6,044 bases of DNA from an uncultured Acidimicrobiales bacterium (GTDB lineage Bacteria; Actinomycetota; Acidimicrobiia; Acidimicrobiales; UBA10347), in the NCBI GenBank assembly GCA_937942965.1, contig CALDGN010000413.1, forward strand, positions 1-6,044, read 5' to 3'. The position numbers and the translations under genes were made by a program. Positions 1 through 6,044 of this stretch are shown piece by piece; the first letter of the stretch is position 1; each line of letters starts with the position of its first letter. Below the pieces are notes generated by a model. It searched no databases, was not told where the DNA came from, and saw only the letters and a list, made by a program, of their open reading frames with translations.

Positions 1-1347
1 GCGAAGCGCTGCCGCGTCGATGCCGACGATGTGCGAGCGGCCGCCGAGCTGTTCGCCGCCGGACCTCGCGGTACGGCGGGAACGGGAACCGGCCCGAACA
101 TGGCACCGCACGGGACGCTGACAGAACACCTGGCGCTCACGCTCAACGTCATCTGCGGCCGAGTCATGCATGCGGGTGAGACGCTCGAGTCCGGCTACTT
201 CCTGTTTCCCGGAGACACCCGCCGAGCCCAGGTCGTCGCTCCGTCGGATCCCATGCCCGGTGCCGAACATCGCATGGGGGCGCTCCGGGGTTTGCCGGGT
301 GAGATGCTCAGCAACCGGCTCGCCGACGAGATCTTGATGCCAGGCGAGGGGCAGGTGCGGGCGCTGATCGTGTCCGGCGGCAATCCCGTCGTCGCCTTCC
401 CCGACCATGCCAAGACGATCGAAGCGCTCGAGTCGCTCAACCTGCTGGTCGTCATCGACCCGCGCATGACGCCCACCGCCGAGCTCGCCGATGTCGTGAT
501 CGCACCTCGGCTCGAACTCGAACGGGCTGACGTTCCCCACATCCAGGACCGCCGCTTCCCCCGGCCCTATGTCAACCACACGCCCGCCGTGCTCGCAACC
601 GACGATGACCTGATCACCGAGTGGGAAGTCTTCGCCGGGATCGCCGCCCGCAACGGCACGCCGATCGACCTGCCGGGCGGAAGCGTCGAACTCGACCGGG
701 TCGCCGCAGCGCCGGACCCGTTGACCGACGAGGACCTGATCGACCTGGTGTACGGCACGGCCCGCATGCCCGTCGGCGAGATTCGGAGCAACCCGGGCAC
801 GATCCACGAGAACGATCCAGTGCGAGTCGTCGAGGCGGATCCTGATGCTGCGGGACGGTTCGCCGTTGCACCAAACGACGTTGTGGCCGAGCTTGTCGAG
901 GTCTTCGCCGAGTCGTCGGGCGCGAGCCTGCTCGGTCTTGACGGCGATGCGTGGCCGTTCCGACTCGTGAGCCGACGGATGAAACACGTGCTGAACTCGC
1001 TCGGGCGCGAGCTCGCTCCGCTGGCCGCAAAGGGCACCACGAATCCGCTCTACGTGCATCCCGACGATCTCGCCGAGCTCGGCGTCAAGCCCGACTCGCT
1101 GATAGAAGTCGCCTCGCCGTTCGGTCAGGTCGTCGGCGTGGCAGCATCGGCGCCCGAGATGAAGCGCGGCGTCGTCGCGATGTCGCACGCCTGGGGTGGT
1201 CTGTCGGCGACCGACGACAAGGTCCGCAACGAAGGCTCGCCCACGAACCGTCTGATCAGCACCGACGTCGGCTACGACCCGATCACCGGCATGGCCGTAC
1301 AGTCGGCGATTCCCGTCAAGCTCGCCGCGATCGAAGGAACTGCATGA
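1..1347 (+). CDS. Molybdopterin-dependent oxidoreductase, C-terminal part (5' truncated by window edge)
   Basis: The frame is open from base 1, giving 448 visible residues (numbered from base 1) ending at TGA 1345-1347. A GTG at base 31 is not the start, because the sequence on both sides already reads as the interior of the family. This is the C-terminal half of a large Mo/W-bisMGD oxidoreductase (BisC/formate dehydrogenase-like superfamily), a class of redox enzymes that bind two pyranopterin cofactors. Visible signs are the GTGTGPN..HGTLTEHLALTLNVICGR-type stretch near residues 28-55, the ALIVSGGNPV strand at 121-130 followed by a TPTAELADVVIAP segment, and a C-terminal dinucleotide-binding domain from about 310. 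That domain carries NPLYVHPDDL at 348-357, HAWGG at 396-400 and NRLIS at 416-420. The N-terminal [4Fe-4S] site and the Mo ligand residue lie outside the window, so the substrate cannot be named. The stop overlaps the methyltransferase start by ATGA, implying co-translation. Confidence 0.9.
   Translation, partial: AKRCRVDADDVRAAAELFAAGPRGTAGTGTGPNMAPHGTLTEHLALTLNVICGRVMHAGETLESGYFLFPGDTRRAQVVAPSDPMPGAEHRMGALRGLPGEMLSNRLADEILMPGEGQVRALIVSGGNPVVAFPDHAKTIEALESLNLLVVIDPRMTPTAELADVVIAPRLELERADVPHIQDRRFPRPYVNHTPAVLATDDDLITEWEVFAGIAARNGTPIDLPGGSVELDRVAAAPDPLTDEDLIDLVYGTARMPVGEIRSNPGTIHENDPVRVVEADPDAAGRFAVAPNDVVAELVEVFAESSGASLLGLDGDAWPFRLVSRRMKHVLNSLGRELAPLAAKGTTNPLYVHPDDLAELGVKPDSLIEVASPFGQVVGVAASAPEMKRGVVAMSHAWGGLSATDDKVRNEGSPTNRLISTDVGYDPITGMAVQSAIPVKLAAIEGTA
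1333..1338 (+). promoter_or_regulatory. Ribosome binding site of the methyltransferase gene
   Basis: GAAGGA lies 5 bases upstream of the ATG at 1344, inside the last codons of the oxidoreductase gene. It supports that ATG as the start rather than any upstream in-frame codon, although the same frame stays open well to the left. Confidence 0.65.
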
Positions 1348-2108
1348 GCCACGACCACGCCCGCATCTCCACGCCAGAAGAGCGCGAGCTGCTGCTTCCA
1401 TTCGTCGACGACGTGCATGCCTTTCTTCGTACCGTGCTCGCCGGCATCGACGGCCCGATCGTCGAGGTCGGAGCGGGCGACGGCGTCATGGCCGAGCGAC
1501 TCCGCAACGACGGGTTCAACATCGTGGCCATCGACTCGAGCGAGGCGACAGCCGCAGCTGCCCGGGAACAAGGCCGTGACGTGATCCACGCCGACTGGCG
1601 TTCATGGGACGGCGGAGGCAATGCGCCGTTTGCGGCGGTCGTCTTCACCCGCTCGCTCCATCACATCGATCCGATCGACCACGCGATGGATCAGATCGTC
1701 AAGCTCGCGCCCGGTGGCCTCGTGGTCGCCGACGAACACGGCTACGAGCTACTCGACGCGGCGGGCGCCCAGATGCTGTTCGACGCATGGTCGCTCGTCG
1801 CTGCCGCTGGCATGAGCGACAAAGACGCAGTCGCGGTTGCCGACCCGGTCTTCGCCTGGGAACACCGCATGGAAGTCGAACACGAGATCACGCCCGGCCA
1901 TCGGCTGCTGTCGGCCATCAGCGAAATCGCCGATATCGAACAGCAAGGCAACGGACGCTTCGTGTCCCGCATGCTCACGCACGCACTCGACCCAACGCAC
2001 CCCCGGGCGGCCGACGTGCGCGACCTGGTAATCGCGATCGAAGACAGCCGCATCGCTGCGGGGCTCTTGCCTGCAGCCGGGCTTCGCTTCGTCGCCCGAG
2101 TTCGCTAG
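1344..2108 (+). CDS. Class I SAM-dependent methyltransferase
   Basis: This 254-residue protein has a Rossmann-type methyltransferase fold. Motif I is EVGAGDG at residues 41-47 (ExGxGxG, the SAM-binding loop). An acidic residue at the end of strand 2 is D64 in VAIDSS, expected to contact the SAM ribose. A further strand gives HADW at 82-85, followed by the FTRSLHHI segment at 101-108 and LAPGGLVVADE at 121-131, typical of the Methyltransf_11/12-like group. The C-terminal third (about 140-254) is helical and family-specific, and I cannot assign a substrate from it. No signal peptide or membrane segment is seen, so it is cytosolic. The ATG overlaps the oxidoreductase stop (ATGA) and has its own Shine-Dalgarno, so the two are probably made together. 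The longer open frame reaching left to about 951 is out-of-frame reading of the oxidoreductase gene. The TAG stop shares CTAG with the stop of the converging gene. Confidence 0.9.
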   Translation: MSHDHARISTPEERELLLPFVDDVHAFLRTVLAGIDGPIVEVGAGDGVMAERLRNDGFNIVAIDSSEATAAAAREQGRDVIHADWRSWDGGGNAPFAAVVFTRSLHHIDPIDHAMDQIVKLAPGGLVVADEHGYELLDAAGAQMLFDAWSLVAAAGMSDKDAVAVADPVFAWEHRMEVEHEITPGHRLLSAISEIADIEQQGNGRFVSRMLTHALDPTHPRAADVRDLVIAIEDSRIAAGLLPAAGLRFVARVR

Positions 2109-2118
2109 TCGGCGACGA
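2089..2118. terminator. Possible bidirectional terminator hairpin over the shared stop codons
   Basis: TCGTCGCC at 2089-2096 is the exact reverse complement of GGCGACGA at 2111-2118. The 14-base interval can fold further: C2097-G2108, A2099-T2106 and G2100-C2105 can pair, with a G/A mismatch between and a TTCG loop at 2101-2104. T2109 and C2110 would be bulged. The hairpin is centred on the CTAG that ends both converging genes, the only place a terminator could sit. There is no T-tract on either side, so it would not be a classical intrinsic terminator, and the base composition makes chance pairing fairly easy. Confidence 0.4.
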
Positions 2119-2722
2119 TCGCGGGCGTCTCGACGAGCATCCGGGTTGCGGCCAGGTACGAAACTGACGCCAGTGCGATCGCAACGAACACCAAGCTCCA
2201 GTGGTTCGTCGCCAACCATCCAGCGACCGCATAGAGGCCGCCGACGGCGACCGAACCAACGGCAGCGGACTGGGTGAAGCGGCGCCGTGGCATGTCGACA
2301 ACGCCAGCGCCGATCGATACCGACTCGCTCAGCACGGGTAGGCCCCGGGTTGCCGCGATCAGCAGCGGCCGAAGCGGCTTGCTTTCGACGTCGCGAAATG
2401 CCGGCACCATGCGGCCGAGCCAGTGCCCGGCGAGCGCAGCCAGCAACAGGCCGACGCCGTTCACGGCCCACCCGGCAATCGGCCCCAGGAGCGCGCCGGT
2501 GCCGAGCATCAGAATGGTCGACGGGATCGGAAGCACCGTGTCGCCGACCAGCAGCGCGATGACGATGACGGCTGCAGCGACGCTCGACTCGGGCACCCAG
2601 GTGGTCACGCGTTCCTCGTCCCACCCGATGAGCTGCGCAGTCAAGAAGACCGCGATCACGACGCCGACGACGGCCGACAGGATCAGCGCGAGGCGCGCCC
2701 TCGGGGCAACTGCGGCGAGCAT
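2105..2722 (-). CDS. VTT/TVP38 (SNARE-associated, DedA-superfamily) membrane protein
   Basis: This 205-residue integral membrane protein starts at ATG 2722-2720 and ends at TAG 2107-2105. Hydrophobic segments are visible at about 11-33, 47-66, 68-104, 152-170 and 174-192. A proline-containing LPIPST turn at 64-69 is followed by the LMLGTGALLGPIAGW stretch. A TRGLPVLSESVSIGAG segment at 125-140 precedes a basic MPRRRF loop. This layout matches the VTT domain of the TVP38/TMEM64/DedA superfamily, whose members have been linked to lipid or small-molecule handling across the membrane. The exact role here is unknown. Its start overlaps the stop of the VioB-like gene by one base (TGATG), so it is the last gene of the minus-strand operon. 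A TTG one codon upstream (2725) is an alternative start that adds a single residue. I am sure of a polytopic membrane protein and fairly sure of the VTT assignment. Confidence 0.82.
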   Translation of the reverse strand: MLAAVAPRARLALILSAVVGVVIAVFLTAQLIGWDEERVTTWVPESSVAAAVIVIALLVGDTVLPIPSTILMLGTGALLGPIAGWAVNGVGLLLAALAGHWLGRMVPAFRDVESKPLRPLLIAATRGLPVLSESVSIGAGVVDMPRRRFTQSAAVGSVAVGGLYAVAGWLATNHWSLVFVAIALASVSYLAATRMLVETPAIVAD

Positions 2723-4719
2723 CAACAGATGCCCTCTGGCTCATTGCCCGAGGCGGCTGCAGTGGCCCGCATCGCTTTTCGGCACCACGCCTGGAGCAGC
2801 GTGCGCTTGGTGTCGGACAGATCCCGGGTCGGCGGCATGTACCGCACCGACTTCCAGTACTCCTTCGAAACGGCCTTGAGCACATACGGAGCGAAGCGGA
2901 TCATCGCTTGCTGGTCGCCGAGGTCGATCTTGTTCTTCATCGTGGGGAAGAGCAGGTCGTAGGTGCGTAGGACCTCGTCGTAGACAAAGGCCCAGGTCAG
3001 CGAGTCATTGCCGACCGGCCCGTCGTCGGTCAGGTCGTAGTAGCCCGAATAGTCGTAGTTCGGCAGAATCCGCACGCTGATTGCAGGCGCCCAGGTAACC
3101 GGGAACGCCGGCGGGTACGCGAACTCGGCATAGCCAAGCGGCGGAAACTCGTTGGCCGCCGGGTTCGTCTCGCCATCGACCCGAAACGTCAGCAGTCGAG
3201 CTCCGGGTTCCGCGGTATCCACGTTGATCGGCTCGTGCGGCGCGATCGATTCGCGTTTCACCGCATCGCCAGGAGCTTGAATGGGTGCACTGCGGTACTG
3301 CCACATGTTGATCGGAGGACACTCCGCTGCGGTCAGCTCGGCGCCTCGATGGAACACCCGGACGAAGATCGGCTCCTCGTCACCCTGGCAAACGAAGCGA
3401 TCGTCAGGCCCGTCCTGCTCGCAATAGGCGGTCAGGTGATCGGTGACGATGTAGTAGTCGACCTCGTCGAGCACCGTGCCCTGCTCAGCGCCGATCAGGG
3501 CAAGTCGTCCTCCGTTGTCGAGGAGCGTTCGCGCCTCGGTCGCCGCGGCGAGATCGAAGTCGAAGATCCAGCCGACGTGGTTGCCCGCGGTGACATCGCG
3601 ATAGTCGACCTGGCCAATCTCGGCGAGCTCATCGCCGAGGCGCGCCATCAGAACAACCGGGCCGAAGTCGAACTTGGGGTTGGCCCGGGTCAACGGGTCC
3701 AGCTGCTCAGGGAACGAGCCGGAGAAGTCGACCGACAAACGATCACCATCGCGAGACGCCGTGGCTGGCGCGAGCGCCAGATGCCCACTGCCGTTGTTGC
3801 GTTTCATCGGTGCGGTATCGATGTTCGTCTTGCGGCTGATGAGTTGACGGCCAGGCGGCATCGCGATCGGTTCACCCTTGTGCCACGGGGCAAGCGTGCC
3901 GACGATCTGCATCGTCTTCGGATTCGTCTTGCGGTTCCGGTAGTGGTCGACAAGGACATCATCGAGGGTGACGCCATCTGGCAGCGCGTGCGCATCCATC
4001 GTCGGTGGCAGCAGCGGAAGGTAGATGTAGCTCCGCATGACGACGCCATCGGCGCCTTCGAAGCCCGGTAGGTCGATCGAGCCTCCGTCCATCGGCGTGA
4101 TCACCTGATGGATGCACGTACCGGCCCCATCGTCAGCCACGGCATTCGCGTTGCGGAAGAAGTTGATCCAGAGCCCGGAGCCCTTGCTCGTGTCGACTCC
4201 CTCGATCCACGTCTTCTCGGCGCCCTTGAGCGAGAGGTTGTCGACGAAGAACTGCGTCGCCGGGGGCGAACCCTCGGGGTTGATATCGGTGATGTTGCCG
4301 TAGAAGTCGAGCGTCGCACCGAGAACCTTGCCGAGTGCATCGTCGCTCGGCTCCGTGAGCAGCTCGCCGGGCGACGGTTGCACGCCGACGACCTTGATGT
4401 TCACCGGCGTCGAGCTCATGTCGCCGTAGTAGTTCCACTCGGCGGGGATCGTGGTGCCCGGCTTGCCCGACGGTGTGTCGAAGACCCGTGGCGCCTGAAT
4501 CCACTCGACGTAGGTCGCATCGTCCATACCCCATCGGAGCGCTGAGGCAGAGCGCGTGTCCATGAGGCCCATGGCGTGTTGCGCATAGCGCGGTCCGAAC
4601 GCGGACGGCATCAGTCGTTGCGTCAATCCAGGCTGGGCGTAGTCGTCGTTGTTTGCGGTGCCCGGATTCAAGCGCAGCTCGCCCGCAAAGTTGATGCGGG
4701 GATAGTCGAAGATGCTCAT
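2722..4719 (-). CDS. VioB N-terminal-domain-like protein, stand-alone (no ferritin-like domain)
   Basis: This 665-residue soluble protein has no signal peptide or membrane segment. The start MSIFDYPRINFAG..LN..TANNDD (1-26) closely resembles the recalled start of VioB, the imine-coupling enzyme of violacein synthesis and relative of RebD/StaD. Further blocks seem to follow in VioB order: EWNYYGDM at 94-101, IVGTLAPWHKGEPIAMPPGR at 272-291, DRLSVDF at 326-332, FVRVFHRGAE at 452-461, SVRILP at 548-553, YDEVLRTYDLLFPTM at 580-594 and RYMPPTRDLSDTKR at 626-639. The protein ends about 25 residues after that last block, where VioB enters its ferritin-like domain, so the chemistry known for VioB cannot be assumed here. 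Six cysteines are present, including the final residue (202, 433, 444, 467, 646, 665). It overlaps its upstream paralogue by ATGA and the downstream membrane gene by one base. Family resemblance is fairly secure; function is unknown. Confidence 0.85.
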   Translation of the reverse strand: MSIFDYPRINFAGELRLNPGTANNDDYAQPGLTQRLMPSAFGPRYAQHAMGLMDTRSASALRWGMDDATYVEWIQAPRVFDTPSGKPGTTIPAEWNYYGDMSSTPVNIKVVGVQPSPGELLTEPSDDALGKVLGATLDFYGNITDINPEGSPPATQFFVDNLSLKGAEKTWIEGVDTSKGSGLWINFFRNANAVADDGAGTCIHQVITPMDGGSIDLPGFEGADGVVMRSYIYLPLLPPTMDAHALPDGVTLDDVLVDHYRNRKTNPKTMQIVGTLAPWHKGEPIAMPPGRQLISRKTNIDTAPMKRNNGSGHLALAPATASRDGDRLSVDFSGSFPEQLDPLTRANPKFDFGPVVLMARLGDELAEIGQVDYRDVTAGNHVGWIFDFDLAAATEARTLLDNGGRLALIGAEQGTVLDEVDYYIVTDHLTAYCEQDGPDDRFVCQGDEEPIFVRVFHRGAELTAAECPPINMWQYRSAPIQAPGDAVKRESIAPHEPINVDTAEPGARLLTFRVDGETNPAANEFPPLGYAEFAYPPAFPVTWAPAISVRILPNYDYSGYYDLTDDGPVGNDSLTWAFVYDEVLRTYDLLFPTMKNKIDLGDQQAMIRFAPYVLKAVSKEYWKSVRYMPPTRDLSDTKRTLLQAWCRKAMRATAAASGNEPEGIC
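2732..2737 (-). promoter_or_regulatory. Ribosome binding site of the VTT membrane protein gene
   Basis: On the minus strand AGAGGG lies 9 bases before the ATG at 2722 and 6 bases before the alternative TTG at 2725. Spacing alone does not separate the two. ATG is preferred as the stronger codon and because it forms a TGATG coupling junction with the upstream stop. Confidence 0.5.
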
Positions 4720-6044
4720 GCATCGCTCCCTGCGCCTGCGGCGATCGGCTTCGACCGCAGCGGATGGCCAGGCTCACTGACGCCGGACAGGTACGCATCC
4801 CAAAGCTCGAGAATGCGACGTTTGCCGGCCGAGACCGTGCGAGTCGGCGGCATGTAGGAAGCGGTGTCGAAGACCGCGGGATCCGTGACGGCGAGTATTC
4901 GACCGCGCCACGCCTGGAACTTCTGCGGAGTCCCGATGAAGTCCATGACGGGGTACATCAGATGGAACGTCTTGTAGACCTGGTCGAACACCCACGTGTT
5001 GACGGTGTCGATGTCGGGACCTGTCGCAAGGAGCGATTCGAACTTGGTGACCAAGGCGCTGTCGAACGGCAGCACCTTGACGGCCGCGTACCCGATCGCG
5101 GTCGTCAAGATGGTTGGGTTGCCAGGAAACGCGGCAGGCGCCGAGGCGACGCCGGTTACCGGGCTGGTCGGCGAGAGGCCCGAGCCTTTGACGAGTTCGG
5201 TCGCGACGGGGAAGAAGAACAACATCGGCAAGACACCCTGCGCCGCGGCATCGGTGCCTCGAAGGCCGATCGTCACCGCGCCGGCCGTCGCGTCGACAAC
5301 CGTGTCGTTGTCGATATCGATCCAGCCCGTCGGCGATTGGTAGCTCACGATCAGCTGGGCTTTGTCGCCACTCAACCCGGCGAAGTTCTCGCTGTACTGG
5401 CCGACAACGAGCCCGATCTGATCCGCTGGTGCGGCACCGCGCATGGTCACGTCGATGACGAACTGGGTCGTCGGCTCAGTCACTCCGGCCGGCGACTCCT
5501 CGACGTAGAGGCCACGAGTCTGCGTCTGGGCGTACAGCTCGTTCTCGGCCAGCACGGTCGCCCGCGTCGATGCCCACGTCGACGGATCGCCTGCGCCGAC
5601 CGTGAAGTTGCTGGCCGTGATGACCAACGGATTGGCATCGAAGTCTTCGACGCTCAATGGAGCGCCTTCGATCGGGTCGAAGAGCGAGGTGTCGATGTCG
5701 ACCATGCCGGCCGTGCGCTTGTAGGCATCGAGGAAGTCGCCCGAATCTTCGACGAGCGTCGCCAGCTTGTGATGAACCCCGCCGAGTTCGATGCCGAGGT
5801 CGATGGCGCCGAACGGTGCGAAGTCGCCGGCGCTGGTGAGCTCGGGGATCGCAGAGCCGAGGTCGACGGCGATCCGATCGAAGCTCTCGGTCCGCTCGAC
5901 CATCGCCATACCGAACGGAACGGGTCCGTTCGTCGGGCAGTCATAACGCGGTTGTGCTGGCTCGGGCGTCGGCCCGGACTTCGGTTGGTAGGGCAGCTTC
6001 GTGAGCATGAGCGCCCGGCCGCCAGGCACCGTGGTGAATGCACT
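4716..6044 (-). CDS. Second VioB N-terminal-domain-like protein, C-terminal part (5' truncated by window edge)
   Basis: The frame is open to the right edge, giving 442 visible residues (numbered from base 6044) ending at TGA 4718-4716. It is a diverged paralogue of the next gene, with the same blocks in the same order: TTVPGGRALML at 4-14 (against AMPPGRQLIS), FDRIAVDLGSAIPEL at 55-69, TRGLYVEE at 176-183, FVIDVTMRGAA at 195-205, AVKVLPF at 321-327, WVFDQVYKTFHLMYPVM at 351-367 and SYMPPTRTVSAGKRRIL at 396-412. The PGGR block aligns to about residue 290 of the paralogue, so some 280 residues probably lie outside the window, and the GTG at 6029 is not the real start. Between the RG and LP blocks it has a longer segment rich in Gly, Ala, Ser and Thr, with a hydrophobic LPMLFFFP stretch at 272-279. 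No ferritin-like domain is visible. Function is unknown; it is probably cytosolic and co-translated with its neighbour. Confidence 0.8.
   Translation of the reverse strand, partial: SAFTTVPGGRALMLTKLPYQPKSGPTPEPAQPRYDCPTNGPVPFGMAMVERTESFDRIAVDLGSAIPELTSAGDFAPFGAIDLGIELGGVHHKLATLVEDSGDFLDAYKRTAGMVDIDTSLFDPIEGAPLSVEDFDANPLVITASNFTVGAGDPSTWASTRATVLAENELYAQTQTRGLYVEESPAGVTEPTTQFVIDVTMRGAAPADQIGLVVGQYSENFAGLSGDKAQLIVSYQSPTGWIDIDNDTVVDATAGAVTIGLRGTDAAAQGVLPMLFFFPVATELVKGSGLSPTSPVTGVASAPAAFPGNPTILTTAIGYAAVKVLPFDSALVTKFESLLATGPDIDTVNTWVFDQVYKTFHLMYPVMDFIGTPQKFQAWRGRILAVTDPAVFDTASYMPPTRTVSAGKRRILELWDAYLSGVSEPGHPLRSKPIAAGAGSDA
4726..4731 (-). promoter_or_regulatory. Ribosome binding site of the 665-residue VioB-like protein
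   Basis: On the minus strand AGGGAG ends 6 bases before the ATG at 4719, within the last codons of the upstream gene. With the conserved MSIFDYPRI start, it fixes this ATG as the translation start. Confidence 0.65.
5912..5932. repeat. Perfect 8-bp inverted repeat with 5-base loop, inside a coding region
   Basis: CGAACGGA at 5912-5919 and TCCGTTCG at 5925-5932 are exact reverse complements separated by ACGGG. The hairpin lies within the truncated VioB-like gene, in a proline- and glycine-rich linker (about residues 38-45) between two conserved blocks. No T-run follows on either strand, so an internal terminator is not indicated. It may be chance in GC-rich DNA. Confidence 0.45.

Noticed and set aside
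31..33. GTG as the start of the molybdopterin oxidoreductase
   Set aside because: The visible protein begins in the middle of the family, without the N-terminal iron-sulfur and Mo-ligand regions, and the frame is open to base 1.
951..1343. N-terminal extension of the methyltransferase reading frame
   Set aside because: The extension is Arg-rich out-of-frame reading of the molybdopterin-binding domain. The ATG at 1344 has a good ribosome binding site and begins the natural protein.
1749..2885. 378-codon minus-strand open frame overlapping the membrane protein, methyltransferase and VioB-like genes
   Set aside because: It is very rich in Arg, Gly and Ala with no recognisable domain, and runs across well-supported genes in other frames, as expected from GC-rich third positions.
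3235..4071. 278-codon plus-strand open frame opposite the 665-residue VioB-like gene
   Set aside because: It lies antisense to a gene with clear family motifs, has no ribosome binding site or domain that I recognise, and shows the composition of a GC-rich shadow frame.
4133..4798. 221-codon minus-strand open frame across the junction of the two VioB-like genes
   Set aside because: It is an out-of-frame reading of both genes, rich in Arg and His, and inconsistent with the ATGA junction and conserved start at 4719.
6027..6029. GTG as the start of the second VioB-like protein
   Set aside because: It falls inside the conserved hPxGRxL block, about 280 residues into the homologous neighbour, and the frame stays open to the window edge.

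Overview
This is a high-GC bacterial window (roughly 60-65% by eye, G/C-rich third positions). Codon use and protein style fit an actinomycete-type genome, possibly the Acidimicrobiia/Ilumatobacter group. That placement is only an impression; no rRNA or marker gene is present to fix it.

The window is essentially all coding and holds five genes in two converging blocks. On the plus strand, the 3' part of a molybdopterin-dependent oxidoreductase (bases 1-1347) runs off the left edge. It overlaps by ATGA a small class I SAM-dependent methyltransferase (1344-2108). On the minus strand, reading right to left, two large soluble proteins (4716-6044, cut by the right edge, and 2722-4719) are followed by a small polytopic VTT/TVP38-like membrane protein (2105-2722). 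The minus-strand genes are joined by ATGA and TGATG overlaps, so they look like one translationally coupled operon. The blocks meet at a shared CTAG (2105-2108) that supplies both stop codons and sits inside an imperfect hairpin that could terminate transcription from both sides.

The most interesting content is the pair of large minus-strand proteins. They share a series of collinear motifs with each other and, as far as I recall its sequence, with the N-terminal, non-ferritin part of VioB. VioB is the violacein enzyme that couples two indole-3-pyruvate imines, and is related to RebD/StaD of indolocarbazole pathways. The shared blocks are an MSIxD-PRI-F-G-N-TAN start, an hPxGRxL block, a DRhxVDh block, an hRG block, an hhLP block, a YDxxYxLhaPxM block and a final YMPPTR-K block. 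Both proteins stop just after the last block, where VioB continues into its ferritin-like catalytic domain. The window therefore appears to show a tandem, diverged pair of stand-alone VioB-N-like proteins coupled to a membrane protein. If a ferritin-like partner exists, it should lie upstream, beyond the right edge.

No RNA genes, mobile elements, CRISPR arrays or promoters were seen, and there is no intergenic gap anywhere.
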